The notes beneath the pieces are model-generated. The model saw only the letters and a program-made list of their open reading frames with translations, ran no database searches and was not told the DNA's origin. This document shows, in pieces, positions 16,893-25,800 of a stretch of DNA of 64,000 bases. Origin of the DNA: Mycobacterium sp. (GTDB lineage Bacteria; Actinomycetota; Actinomycetes; Mycobacteriales; Mycobacteriaceae); the NCBI GenBank assembly GCA_021732005.1, contig JAKFVT010000059.1, positions 310,001 to 374,000 of the forward strand. Direction: 5' to 3'. The position numbers and the translations under genes were made by a program. Within the stretch, counting starts at the first letter, position 1; every line of letters starts with the position of its first letter.

Positions 16893-18848
16893 TTAGCGGT
16901 CCGATGGATTGATAAGGGCGCGTTGAACTTTCTTCCAGTCGGCATACCGTTGGTAGGCCGTCTGGGTGGACTCCAGGCTGGAGACCTCGCTGACCGGTAC
17001 GTCCCACCAGCTTTGACTGTCGGGCGCAGAGATCAACGGGTCGGTCTCTACGTGAATGACGGTGGTGTGCTCGCTTGCCTTGGCGACTTTGACCGCGTCG
17101 GTGAACTCCGCGGCCGTGCCCACCTTGATGACATCGGCGCCCAGGCTGGCGGCATTGGCGGCCAGATCGACCGGCAGCGTGTCACCGTCGAGCCGGCCGT
17201 CGTCGCCTCGGTACCGGTAGGCGGTGCCGAACCGCTGTGAACCCAGCGATTCCGAAAGCCCGCCGATGGAGGCGAATCCGTGGTTCTGAACCAGGACCGG
17301 GATGACCTTGATGCCCTCCTGGACGGCGGTCACCAGCTCCGTGGCCATCATCAGATACGACCCGTCACCGACCATGATGAACACGTCGCGGTCGTCGTCG
17401 GCCATCCGCACGCCGATACCGCCGGCGATCTCGTAACCCATGCACGAGTAGCCGTATTCGACGTGATAGCCCTTGCGGTCGCGGGTGCGCCACAGCTTGT
17501 GCAGGTCCCCGGGCATCGACCCGGCGGCGCAGACCACCACATCACGTGGATCCGACAGCGTGTTGACCAGGCCGATGACCTGACTCTGGTTGAGCGGTGC
17601 ACCGTCGTCGCAGGCGTACACCGACGACACGATGTCCTCCCACTCGTCGGCCAGTTCGCCTACTCGGGACCGGTATTCGGCACTGACGGTGTAGTCGACC
17701 AGCGCCGCAGCGAGGGCATCGAGGGCTTCGCGTGCGTCCGACACCACACTGACGCCACCCTGTTTCACCGAATCCAGCGAGGCGACATTGATGTTGACGA
17801 ACCGGACGTCGGGGTTGTTGAACGCGGTGCGCGATGCCGAGGTGAAATCGCTGTAGCGGGTCCCGATCCCGATGATCACGTCGGCCTCCGCGGCCAGCGC
17901 GTTCGCCGCGGTCGTTCCCGTCGAGCCGACGGCCCCGACCGATTGCGGATGATCGAAACGCAGTGACCCCTTGCCGGCCTGGCTTTCGGAGACCGGGATG
18001 CCGGTCTGCTCACAGAACGCGGCCAGAGCGTCCTCGGCTTCCGAGTAGTGCACACCGCCCCCGGCGATGATCAGCGGCTTGGCCGCAGCGGCGATGATCT
18101 CGGCGGCGCGGGTGATCACCGCACGTTCCGGCAAGGGGCGGGCGATGTGCCACGTGCGTTCGGCGAACAGCGATTCCGGCCAGTCGTGGGCCTGCGCCTG
18201 CACATCCTGGGGGATCGACACGGTGGCTGCTCCGGTCTCGACCGGGTCGGTCAGCACGCGCATGGCACCCAGCAGTGCGGCGGGCAGCTGCTCGGGTCGC
18301 CACACCCGATCGAAGTAGCGGGACAACGGTTTGAACGCGTCGTTGACGGTGACATCGCCGGAGGACGGCAGCTCCAACTCCTGCAGCACGGGCGAGCTGA
18401 CCCGGGTGGCGAAGGTGTCGGCCGGCAGCAGCAGCACCGGCAGCCGGTTGATGGTCGCCAACGCGGCACCGGTCAGCATGTTGGTGGATCCGGGTCCGAC
18501 GCTGGCGGTGACGGCCCAGGCTTCGAGGCGGTCCTTCTGCCGCGTGTACGCGACGGCGGTGTGCACCATGGCCTGTTCGTTGCGGCCCAGAACGTATTTG
18601 AGACCCGGTGGGCGGCGGGTCTCAGATTCGGCCGCCTCAATTTCGTCCTGCAGCAGCGCCTGACCCAGGCCGGCCACGTTGCCATGGCCGAAGATGCCCA
18701 GGCACCCGGCGAAGAACTTCCGGCGCACCCCGTCGCGCTCGACATACTGGTTGGCGAGGAACCGAATGGTGGCCTGTGCCACGGTGAGTCGGACGGTGGA
18801 TTCGGTGTCGGCCAGCTTGTCGCCGGCCTTCGGCGCGGTGGATACCAC
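16893..18848 (-). CDS. iolD: THcHDO hydrolase, ThDP-dependent
   Basis: A 651-residue thiamine-diphosphate enzyme that opens the ring of 3D-(3,5/4)-trihydroxycyclohexane-1,2-dione to 5-deoxy-D-glucuronate. It has the three domains of the acetolactate-synthase family. The ThDP/Mg motif begins VGDGSYLMMATEL and ends in QNHGF; the middle domain contains GIGTRYSDFT. Length and sequence match IolD. The start is the GTG at 18848, which lies just after the iolB stop (TGATCGTG), so translation is probably coupled to iolB. Confidence 0.95.
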   Translation of the reverse strand: MVSTAPKAGDKLADTESTVRLTVAQATIRFLANQYVERDGVRRKFFAGCLGIFGHGNVAGLGQALLQDEIEAAESETRRPPGLKYVLGRNEQAMVHTAVAYTRQKDRLEAWAVTASVGPGSTNMLTGAALATINRLPVLLLPADTFATRVSSPVLQELELPSSGDVTVNDAFKPLSRYFDRVWRPEQLPAALLGAMRVLTDPVETGAATVSIPQDVQAQAHDWPESLFAERTWHIARPLPERAVITRAAEIIAAAAKPLIIAGGGVHYSEAEDALAAFCEQTGIPVSESQAGKGSLRFDHPQSVGAVGSTGTTAANALAAEADVIIGIGTRYSDFTSASRTAFNNPDVRFVNINVASLDSVKQGGVSVVSDAREALDALAAALVDYTVSAEYRSRVGELADEWEDIVSSVYACDDGAPLNQSQVIGLVNTLSDPRDVVVCAAGSMPGDLHKLWRTRDRKGYHVEYGYSCMGYEIAGGIGVRMADDDRDVFIMVGDGSYLMMATELVTAVQEGIKVIPVLVQNHGFASIGGLSESLGSQRFGTAYRYRGDDGRLDGDTLPVDLAANAASLGADVIKVGTAAEFTDAVKVAKASEHTTVIHVETDPLISAPDSQSWWDVPVSEVSSLESTQTAYQRYADWKKVQRALINPSDR

Positions 18849-18850
18849 GA

Positions 18851-19726
18851 TCAGACTCCTTGCCCGGGGGGGCTGCCGATCGGCAGCCGGGGATCGACCT
18901 GCTGGTGTTCCCAGCTGCCGCGCAGCCAGGTGTGGTTCGGGTCGTCACAGATCAGCCAGGCCCGGTTCGGACCGGAGCCGGCCATCACGTTGAGGTAGTA
19001 CATGTGGTGGCCGGGCGCGGCGATCGACGGACCGTGGTAGCCGTGCGGCACCAGCACGACGTCGCCCGAGCGGACCTCTTCGAGCACCTCGATCGGGCGC
19101 TGCGGTGTGCCGTAGACGCGGTGATAGCCGAATCCGGGAGTGCCGGCCGGGCTGTCGGCGATCTCGAAGTAGTAGATCTCCTCGAGCTGCGTCTCGACGT
19201 CGGTGTTCTCCTCGTGCTTGTGCGCGGGGTAGCTCGACCAGTTGCCGCCGGGGGTGATGACCTCGCAGGCGATCAGCGAGTCGGCCTCGAAGGTGGTTGC
19301 GGTGCCGAAGTTGTGCACCTGGCGGCTGCAGTTGCCGGCCCCGCGCAACTCGACGGCCACGTCGGCTGCCGCGACCCTGCGGTTCGGGAACGACCGGGTG
19401 GCGCGTGCCCCACAGATCGCGAAGCGGCCTTCACCGGTCAGCGTGAAGGTCTGGTCGATGCCGAGGTAGACCATGTCGGCCGGCCCATCGAAAACCGAGG
19501 CCCGCGGCGACAATTCGTACGTGAGACCGGCGCATTCGATCCTGCCGCCCCCGACCAGCGGCAGGATCATCACCTCGGTTCGGCCGGTGGTCAGCTCGAT
19601 GGTTTGGCTGTCGTCCAATTCCACCACCTGCAACGAGGATTCCGCCCACCCCGCGGACTCGGGCGTCACGTCGACGGCGAACGGCAACTCGGCGCTACGA
19701 GCCGGAATGTAGTACTTGCTGTTCAT
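18851..19726 (-). CDS. iolB: 5-deoxy-glucuronate isomerase
   Basis: A 291-residue bicupin that converts 5-deoxy-D-glucuronate, the IolD product, to 2-deoxy-5-keto-D-gluconate, which IolC phosphorylates. The metal-binding cupin block YPAHKHEEN followed by EEIYYFEI, and the later GYHGPSIAAPGHHMYYLNVM, are diagnostic of IolB. It follows the Cgl0159-like gene by 6 bases and precedes iolD by 2 bases, within an uninterrupted operon. Confidence 0.96.
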   Translation of the reverse strand: MNSKYYIPARSAELPFAVDVTPESAGWAESSLQVVELDDSQTIELTTGRTEVMILPLVGGGRIECAGLTYELSPRASVFDGPADMVYLGIDQTFTLTGEGRFAICGARATRSFPNRRVAAADVAVELRGAGNCSRQVHNFGTATTFEADSLIACEVITPGGNWSSYPAHKHEENTDVETQLEEIYYFEIADSPAGTPGFGYHRVYGTPQRPIEVLEEVRSGDVVLVPHGYHGPSIAAPGHHMYYLNVMAGSGPNRAWLICDDPNHTWLRGSWEHQQVDPRLPIGSPPGQGV

Positions 19727-19732
19727 CCTTTG

Positions 19733-20611
19733 TCACCTCACCATCGCCACGGCGGTCGCGACCGCGGAGCTCACGTCGTCGTCGGCCGGATACAGCAGGG
19801 TGCGGCCCACGATCAAACCCCGCACCGACGGCAGCGACAATGCCTTCTCCCAACTGGCGAACGCCTCGTCGGGATCGGCGGGGTCGCCGCCCAGAAGCAG
19901 CGTCGGCAATGTCGTGGAGTCCATCACTCGTTCCATTTCATCGACGACCGGCAGTTTCATCCAGGTGTACGCCGACGTCGATCCCAGCCCCTGGCTGATG
20001 TGGATGGACTTGATCACTGCGTCCGGGCTCAGGTCGTTGCGGACCTTGCCGTCGACTCGGCTGGACAGGAACGGCTCGAGCATCGCGATCAAGCCGTGTG
20101 CGGCGAGTTCGTCCACGGCCTGGGCGCACGAGGCCAGGGTCGCGACCGTGCCCGGATCGTCGAGATCGATGCGGCACAACATCTTTCCGCCGTTCATCTT
20201 CGCCGCCGCAGTCGATGCGGCGGTGGCCGCCGTCATCCGGTCGTCGAGCTCGAAGCAGGCCCCGGCCAGCCCGCCGCGATTCATCGAGGAGAAGACCACC
20301 TTGTCCTCGAGTACGCCGAGCAGAAGCAGGTCGTCCAGGATGTCGGAGGTGGCCAGCACGCCGTCGACGCCGGGGTCGGCCAGCGCGGAGCGCAGCCGGT
20401 CGAGCAGGTCGGTGCGGCTGTTCATCGCGGTGGGCCGTGCGCCGACGCCCAGGGCGCCGCGGGCCGGGTGGTCGGCGGCGACGATCATCAGCCGTCCGTT
20501 GCCGCGCACGACAGACCGAGTGGTGCGCTCCTGCCATGCCCGCGCGATCGCGGCCGGGTCGGCCGCGCGCAGGTCGGTGATGTCCGCGTAGTCCTTGCAG
20601 GCGCTAGACAT
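19733..20611 (-). CDS. Cgl0159-family (beta/alpha)8 aldolase-like protein
   Basis: A 292-residue TIM-barrel protein of the Cgl0159 type, named after the C. glutamicum iol-cluster gene. By position after iolC it probably cleaves 2-deoxy-5-keto-gluconate-6-phosphate to dihydroxyacetone phosphate and malonate semialdehyde, the IolJ role, but this is inference. Visible blocks are RLMIVAADHPARG, FSSMNRGGLAG, SIHISQGLGSTSAYTWMKLP and LPTLLLGGDP, with a barrel lysine as candidate Schiff-base residue. The ATG at 20611 overlaps the end of iolC by 8 bases (coupled). An ORF extension upstream to 20752 lies wholly in iolC and is rejected. Confidence 0.85.
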   Translation of the reverse strand: MSSACKDYADITDLRAADPAAIARAWQERTTRSVVRGNGRLMIVAADHPARGALGVGARPTAMNSRTDLLDRLRSALADPGVDGVLATSDILDDLLLLGVLEDKVVFSSMNRGGLAGACFELDDRMTAATAASTAAAKMNGGKMLCRIDLDDPGTVATLASCAQAVDELAAHGLIAMLEPFLSSRVDGKVRNDLSPDAVIKSIHISQGLGSTSAYTWMKLPVVDEMERVMDSTTLPTLLLGGDPADPDEAFASWEKALSLPSVRGLIVGRTLLYPADDDVSSAVATAVAMVR

Positions 20612-21605
20612 TGACGGCCTCCACCGCCGTCTGGTCGGCGAGCTCGGCCACCTCTGCGGCGGTCGGCATCGCCGTCGAGCATTCCAGCCGGGACGCGACG
20701 ATCGCACCGGCGGCGTTGGCGTAGCGCAGCGTCTTCTCCAGCGGCCAGCCACGCAGCAGGCCGTGGCACAGGCTGCCGCCGAAGCTGTCGCCGGCCCCGA
20801 GCCCGTTGACGACGTCGACGTCCACCGGGGGCACCGTCACCGAGGCGCTGCGGGTCTTGCCCAGCACCCCGCGCGGCCCCTGCTTGACGATCGCCAACTG
20901 GACGCCGAGGTCCAGTAGTGCGTCGGCGGCCTTGTGCGGGTTGGTCTCCCCGACGGCGATCTCACACTCTTCGCGGTTCCCGACAGCGACGGTGATGTGG
21001 GCCAGTGCACGCTGAACCTGCACGGTGGCGGCTGCGGGGGAGTCCCAGAACATCGGCCGGTAGTCGAGGTCCAGAACCGTCAACGGCTTGCGGCTGTGCC
21101 TATTCCCCGTCGCTTCGCTCGCCCCACGCGCATCCCAGGCCGCGAAATGCGCACCGCGGCTTGGCTCTTCGGAAAGACCTGTCACCGTCGACCAGTACAG
21201 CCGGGCATTGCGGACAGCGTCGAGATCGATGTCGGCGGCGGTGATTTGCAGATCGGGCGCCGCCGGCTTGCGGTAGAAGTACAGCGGGAAGTCGTCAGGC
21301 GGGAAGATCTCGCAGAAGGTCACCGGCGTCGGGTGGTGCGGGTCAATGGTGACGTAGCGGTTGTCCACGCCAAGGCGGCTCAGCTCCTCACGGACGAACC
21401 GGCCGAACGGATCTGCGCCGGCTCCGGAGATCAGCGCGGTGCGGTTACCCAGTCGTGCGGCGGCCACCGAGACGTTGGCTGCGCTGCCGCCGAGGAACTT
21501 GCCGAAGGATTCCACGCGATCGAGGCCGACGCCGATCTGCAACGGATAGATGTCGACACCACTGCGCCCGATGGCGAGTACGTCGAACGGTGCGTCAGTA
21601 GTCAC
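20604..21605 (-). CDS. iolC: 5-dehydro-2-deoxygluconokinase (PfkB family)
   Basis: A 333-residue sugar kinase that phosphorylates 2-deoxy-5-keto-D-gluconate. The PfkB signatures are GKFLGGSAANVSVAAARLG near the N-terminus and NGLGAGDSFGGSLCHG, with the catalytic Asp, near the C-terminus. It is the first gene of the operon, behind a promoter element (21657-21691) shared with the ABC transporter. Residues 160-172 (RGASEATGNRHSR) look like an in-frame insertion: the nucleotides there (21090-21128) resemble short GAGCGAAGCGA repeats seen between mycobacterial genes. It falls before LTVLDLDYRP, probably in a surface loop, so activity should be kept. Confidence 0.93.
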   Translation of the reverse strand: MTTDAPFDVLAIGRSGVDIYPLQIGVGLDRVESFGKFLGGSAANVSVAAARLGNRTALISGAGADPFGRFVREELSRLGVDNRYVTIDPHHPTPVTFCEIFPPDDFPLYFYRKPAAPDLQITAADIDLDAVRNARLYWSTVTGLSEEPSRGAHFAAWDARGASEATGNRHSRKPLTVLDLDYRPMFWDSPAAATVQVQRALAHITVAVGNREECEIAVGETNPHKAADALLDLGVQLAIVKQGPRGVLGKTRSASVTVPPVDVDVVNGLGAGDSFGGSLCHGLLRGWPLEKTLRYANAAGAIVASRLECSTAMPTAAEVAELADQTAVEAVNV

Positions 21606-21656
21606 GTCAGCTCTCTTCAGGGCTCGTTGGGGACTTGTGTACGAGGGTGCCCCGCG

Positions 21657-21691
21657 TCACAGCGCTATGTCAATACTTTGTCCTGACATTC
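21657..21691 (-). promoter_or_regulatory. iol operon promoter element, shared with the ABC transporter promoter
   Basis: Read on the minus strand: GAATGTC, 3 bases, ACAAAGTATTGAC, 5 bases, GCTGTGA. A second copy with 28 of 35 identical bases lies at 25711-25745. TTGACA (21673-21668) could serve as -35. TGTCAGGACA inside it differs at one base from the C. glutamicum IolR site KGWCHTRACA (consensus recalled from memory). It is the likely IolR operator. Confidence 0.75.
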
Positions 21692-21759
21692 TATCTTTTG
21701 CTCAATCGATGTTAGACTGCAGCTACTGTTGGGTTTTCGAGTTCGAGATCGGAGTCGAT

Positions 21760-22491
21760 GTGCCGTTGACGGTTGAACTGGACAGGTCAAGCCCCGTTCC
21801 GCTGTACTACCAGCTCTCCCAGGCAATCGAGGCGGCAATCCGTAGTGGCGAACTCGCGCCGGGCGACCGGTTCGAAAATGAACTCGCATTGGCCAAGCGG
21901 CTGACGCTGTCGCGCCCCACCACGCGGCGGGCGATCCAGGAACTCGTCGACAAGGGCCTTCTGGTTCGCAAGCGCGGCGTCGGAACCCAGGTCGTGCAGA
22001 ATCCGGTCCACCGCCGCGTCGAACTGACGAGCTTGTTCGACGACCTGTCCCGGGCGGGACAGGAACCCACCACCCAACTGCTGGAGTACCACGTCGGGCC
22101 GCCGGACGAGAACGTCGCGCGTGAACTGAGCCTTGCCGAGGGCCGCGAGGTCGCATGCATCAAGCGACTGCGGTGCGCCAACGGCGAGCCCCTGGCCCTG
22201 ATGACCAACTACCTCCCGGCCGAGATCGCCCCGGATGCCGAGGAACTGGAACGCAGCGGGCTGTACCAGTCGCTGCGCGGCCGCGGGGTACACATCCGGT
22301 TGGCCAGCCAGCGCATCGGCGCGAGGGCGGCCAGTCGAAGTGAAGCCCGGCTGCTCGACGAGAAGCCGGGTGCGCCGCTGCTGACCATGGACCGCACGGC
22401 ATTCGACGATTCCGGTCGCGCCGTCGAATTCGGTACGCATTGCTATCGCGCAGCCCGGTACTACTTCGACACCACGCTCGTCGACCGCTGA
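21760..22491 (+). CDS. iolR: GntR-family regulator of the inositol cluster
   Basis: A 243-residue GntR/HutC-type repressor. The N-terminal winged helix has PLYYQLSQAIEAAIRSGEL, LALAKRLTLSRPTTRRAIQEL and VRKRGVGTQVV; the C-terminal UTRA domain (roughly residues 90-240) would bind an inositol-derived ligand. I use the GTG at 21760 with GGAG just upstream. The ORF runs further upstream, but that part covers the promoter element. Divergence from iolC matches the iolR arrangement of C. glutamicum, so it probably represses iolC-iolH and, through the shared element, the ABC transporter. Confidence 0.87.
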   Translation: MPLTVELDRSSPVPLYYQLSQAIEAAIRSGELAPGDRFENELALAKRLTLSRPTTRRAIQELVDKGLLVRKRGVGTQVVQNPVHRRVELTSLFDDLSRAGQEPTTQLLEYHVGPPDENVARELSLAEGREVACIKRLRCANGEPLALMTNYLPAEIAPDAEELERSGLYQSLRGRGVHIRLASQRIGARAASRSEARLLDEKPGAPLLTMDRTAFDDSGRAVEFGTHCYRAARYYFDTTLVDR

Positions 22492-22727
22492 CGCGCGCCT
22501 TTCGGCGAATTCCGGCGAATAGTCATTCACCGGTTCGCATGCCGTGCACCACGCACATCCGCGCCCTGATCGCGAGCACGGCAAATCTATTGACGTTCGC
22601 TGTTCAAGATCAGAACTGAAATACGCTCGCCGCCTTGCGGTTTCGATAATTCTGATTCGATCGGCCAACCCGCTCGACGCGTGTGACAATTTGGCTTTCC
22701 GGCTGCGTCGCAAACGGCGGGGGGACA

Positions 22728-24143
22728 GTGACAGAGAGCCACTCGTTCCGCGCGCTGTGGGCGCTGATGGTCGGCCTGTTTCTGATCGTCGTCGACTCGA
22801 CGGTGGTCGCGGTCGCCAACCCGGTCCTCAAAGCTGACTTCGGCACCGACTACGGCTCGGTGCTGTGGGTGACGAGCGGTTACCTACTGGCGTTCGCGGC
22901 CCTCCTGCTGATCGGCGGACGGCTCGGGGACCGATTCGGGCCCAAGCGCGTCTATCTGGTCGGGATGGCGATCTTCAGTATGTCGTCGGTGTGGTGCGGC
23001 CTTGCCGCATCGGTGGGAATGCTGACCGCCGCCCGCGTCGCTCAGGGCGCCGGTGCCGCGCTGCTGGCCCCACAGATCTTCACGGCGATCACCCGGATGT
23101 TCCCGTCCGATCGGCGGGGGATGGCGATGAGCGTCTGGGGTGTCACCACGGGGGTGGGCTTGTTCGGCGGTCCCATTCTGGGCGGTGTGCTGCTCGATCA
23201 GCTTGGCTGGCGGTGGATCTTTTTCGTCAACGCCCCGATCGGGATCCTCGGGCTCGTGCTGGCGGCGTGGCTGGTTCCGGAGCTACCCGGCCGGCGTCTG
23301 CACATGGACTTCCTCGGCGTGCTGCTGTCCGGCACCGGTATCGGCTTCATCGTGTTCGGTCTTCAGCAAGGCCAGCGCGACAGTTGGCCTCCGTGGATCG
23401 GCGTGATGATCGTGGCCGGAGTGGCATTGCTCGCGGTCTTCTTCGGCTGGCAGGCCGTTCACCCGAGCGAGCCCCTGATTCCGCTGCGGCTGGTTCGTCA
23501 CCGCGACTTCATCCTGTCCAATGCCGGAATCGCTCTGGTCAGCTTTGCCTTCGTCGCCTTCATTGTCCCGCTGATGATCTTTCTCGAAGAGGGCTACCGA
23601 CTTTCGCCGGTTCACGCCGCGCTGCTCACCGCGCCGATGGCGGTCGCGACCGTGGTCTTCGCGCCGGTGGTCGGAAAGCTCGTCGACCGCGTTCATCCGC
23701 GTCCGGTCGTGATCTTCGGCTTCGCGCTGCTGGCGATCGCCTTGTTGTGGCTGGCATCGGAAATGACGCCGACCACCCCGGTGTGGCAGCTGGTGTTGCC
23801 GCTGGCGACGGTGGGTGCCGCCGGTGCGTTCACCTGGGAACCGCTGGCTGTCGTCGCATCCCGCGCGCTGCCGGACGAGTTGGCCGGTGCGGGATCAGCG
23901 CTGTGCAACACCGCACGGCACCTCGGGGCGGCGCTGTCGAGTGCCAGCGTCGCCGCACTGACGGCCGGCCTGCTGGTCGGCGCGAATTCAGATGCGTCGC
24001 TTGCCGGCGCCATGTCCTGGTCAATGTTGTTGCCCGCGTTCGCCGCAGTGGTGGGCGCAGTGACGGCACTGTTCTTCGTTGACCGGCAACCTGTGGCCGC
24101 TGCGGGACTGGCGGTGCGCCGCGATGTGAGCGTGCCGCTATGA
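22728..24143 (+). CDS. MFS drug/proton antiporter, DHA2 (EmrB/QacA) type
   Basis: A 471-residue membrane protein with about 14 hydrophobic helices. The DHA2 landmarks are VDSTVVAVANP in helix 1, GGRLGDRFGPKRVYL (motif A) and GGPILGGVLLDQLGWRWIFFVN (motif C). Such pumps expel drugs or other amphipathic compounds; a sugar substrate is unlikely. The GTG at 22728 follows GGCGGGGGG. Its end overlaps the next gene by ATGA, so the pump and a RibD-like reductase are translationally coupled. The 236 bases before it hold no recognisable gene. Confidence 0.9.
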   Translation: MTESHSFRALWALMVGLFLIVVDSTVVAVANPVLKADFGTDYGSVLWVTSGYLLAFAALLLIGGRLGDRFGPKRVYLVGMAIFSMSSVWCGLAASVGMLTAARVAQGAGAALLAPQIFTAITRMFPSDRRGMAMSVWGVTTGVGLFGGPILGGVLLDQLGWRWIFFVNAPIGILGLVLAAWLVPELPGRRLHMDFLGVLLSGTGIGFIVFGLQQGQRDSWPPWIGVMIVAGVALLAVFFGWQAVHPSEPLIPLRLVRHRDFILSNAGIALVSFAFVAFIVPLMIFLEEGYRLSPVHAALLTAPMAVATVVFAPVVGKLVDRVHPRPVVIFGFALLAIALLWLASEMTPTTPVWQLVLPLATVGAAGAFTWEPLAVVASRALPDELAGAGSALCNTARHLGAALSSASVAALTAGLLVGANSDASLAGAMSWSMLLPAFAAVVGAVTALFFVDRQPVAAAGLAVRRDVSVPL

Positions 24144-24895
24144 CCGCCCTTGCCGGCGCACCACATTCGACACTGCACGAGGCCGAGTCGCTGACCGACG
24201 ATGCCTTGCGCGACCTCCTCGCATACCCCGACGGGCTCCAGCATCCGTTGTTCCGGGCCAACTTCATCGCGAGCATCGACGGGGCGGTGACCCTCGAAGG
24301 ATCCGGCCGAAGGCTGGGCACGCCGACCGATCGCCGGGTGTTCAGCCGGTTGCGTGAGGTCGCCGACGTGGTGCTGGTGGGTGCGACGACGGCGAAATCC
24401 AAACCCTACGAGAACCTTCAGCTGGAGCCGGACGCCCAGGCATGGCGGCTGTCGCGGGGGTTGGCGGCCACCCTGCCGGTGGCGGTGGTGTCCAGTCGCG
24501 GCGTCGTCCCGCCCGCGGTGCTGAGTAACGCGGCGGCGCCGCCGGTGGTCTTCGTGTCGTCGAGCGCCGACGAGGCAGTCCGTCGGCAGCTCGAGCTGTC
24601 CCACGCGCACGTCGTCGTGCTCGCGGGCGGCCGGGTGGATTCGGCGGCGATCCGGGACGGGCTCGGCCAATTGGGGCTCCACCGGGTGCTGGTCGAAGGT
24701 GGCCCCACGCTGTTCTCACAACTGGTGTCGGACAACGAGATCGACGAACTGTGCCTGACCACCAGTCCCAAGCTGGTGGCGGGGCCGGCCCGTCGCATCG
24801 CCGCGGCGGATCGGCACGTGGAGATCAACATGGCGCGCCGTGGCATCCTGGTCGGCGGTGACGGGACCGTCATCGTCCGGTGGGCGCGCTACTGA
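24140..24895 (+). CDS. RibD C-terminal-domain (pyrimidine) reductase family protein
   Basis: A 251-residue NADPH-dependent reductase of the RibD-C/dihydrofolate-reductase-like fold. FRANFIASIDGAVTLEGSGR is the conserved N-terminal strand with the substrate-binding Asp, DVVLVGATTAK follows, and LHRVLVEGGPTLFSQLV is the cofactor-binding segment near the C-terminus. Relatives reduce a riboflavin precursor; stand-alone versions often act on other substrates. It overlaps the MFS pump by 4 bases, suggesting modification and export of the same compound (inference). It converges with the next gene. Confidence 0.9.
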   Translation: MTALAGAPHSTLHEAESLTDDALRDLLAYPDGLQHPLFRANFIASIDGAVTLEGSGRRLGTPTDRRVFSRLREVADVVLVGATTAKSKPYENLQLEPDAQAWRLSRGLAATLPVAVVSSRGVVPPAVLSNAAAPPVVFVSSSADEAVRRQLELSHAHVVVLAGGRVDSAAIRDGLGQLGLHRVLVEGGPTLFSQLVSDNEIDELCLTTSPKLVAGPARRIAAADRHVEINMARRGILVGGDGTVIVRWARY

Positions 24896-24906
24896 GGATC
24901 GCGCGG

Positions 24907-25680
24907 TCAGGAGAAGGCGGCGCGGAACGCCGCCAGCGCCTCTTCGCTGTCACCGGCTGCCCATGCCTCCAGGCCGATGGTGCCGCGATAACCGATGTCG
25001 CGCAACGCCGTTGCGATCGCGGGGTAGTGGATCTCGCCGGTCCCCGGCTCGCATCGGCCGGGTACGTCGGCCACCTGAATCTCGCCGATCGCGGAGCCAC
25101 ACCGGCGGACCAGCTCGACGAGATTCCCCTCGCCGATCTGGGCGTGGTAGAGGTCGAGCATCATCTTGACGTTCGGGTGGTCGACTCCCTCGACGAGTGC
25201 GAGGGTGTCCTTGGCGCGGGCCAGGGGGACACCGGGGTGATCGACGGTCGTGTTCAGGTTCTCCACACAGAACGTCACGCCCGCGGCGGCGCCGAGTTCG
25301 CCGATCCGCTCCAGCGTGCGCTGCGCAGTCAGCCACATCTGCCCGGTGGCCCGCTGCCGTGGCCGTGCGGCCTGACCGTCGACGAGTTCTGCGGTGTGCA
25401 GGTTCAGCCGCGGCACGCCCAGCGTCTCAGCGGCTTTGATGCTCAGCTCGGCGGTCTGCACCACCTCGTCGGCGCCGGCCGGGTCGATGAGATCGCCGTG
25501 CAGGTACCCGGTCATCGACGAGAACCGCGCGCCGGTTGCGGCGAGTGCCGTCACGTCTTTGTCGTGCCAGCTCCAGATCTCCACCGCGAAGCCGAGCTCG
25601 TGGATGCGGCACACCCGCTCGGCGATCGGCAGGTCGCGAAACACCATCTCGGCGCATACCGCCAGGTCAAAGTCGCTCAC
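24907..25680 (-). CDS. Hydroxypyruvate isomerase-like TIM barrel
   Basis: A 257-residue protein of the Hyi/OtnI group. The motifs include ERVCRIHELGFAVEIWSWHD, VTFCVENLNTTVDHPG, MMLDLYHAQIGEGNL and IGEIQVADVPGRCEPGTGEI, which hold the barrel's metal-binding Glu, Asp and His residues. It would interconvert hydroxypyruvate and tartronate semialdehyde or a 2-oxo-tetronate. The gene is isolated, converging on the RibD-like gene and diverging from the ABC transporter across the conserved 35-bp element, so its transcription may share that control. It is the third of four TIM-barrel isomerase-type genes in this region. Confidence 0.88.
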   Translation of the reverse strand: MSDFDLAVCAEMVFRDLPIAERVCRIHELGFAVEIWSWHDKDVTALAATGARFSSMTGYLHGDLIDPAGADEVVQTAELSIKAAETLGVPRLNLHTAELVDGQAARPRQRATGQMWLTAQRTLERIGELGAAAGVTFCVENLNTTVDHPGVPLARAKDTLALVEGVDHPNVKMMLDLYHAQIGEGNLVELVRRCGSAIGEIQVADVPGRCEPGTGEIHYPAIATALRDIGYRGTIGLEAWAAGDSEEALAAFRAAFS

Positions 25681-25710
25681 CCGGGCACCCTAACATTTGA
25701 CCTGCAGTCC

Positions 25711-25745
25711 GAATGTCCTAACAAAGTATTGACTTTCTGCTGTGA
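25711..25745 (+). promoter_or_regulatory. ABC transporter promoter element, copy of the iol operon element
   Basis: GAATGTC, 3 bases, ACAAAGTATTGAC, 5 bases, GCTGTGA, identical at 28 of 35 positions to the element before iolC. TGTCCTAACA (25714-25723) fits the recalled IolR consensus KGWCHTRACA at every position. TTGACT (25729-25734) is a plausible -35. This links the transporter to the inositol regulon. Confidence 0.78.
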
Positions 25746-25800
25746 GCCGTATTACATCGAGGCAAGGGCGTGTCGTGCGCGATGGAGACAAGGAGTCGGC

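Noticed and set aside
24880..25800. In-frame upstream extension of the substrate-binding lipoprotein
   Set aside because: It would put the lipobox in the middle of the protein and covers the promoter element; the ATG at 25801 starts a signal peptide.
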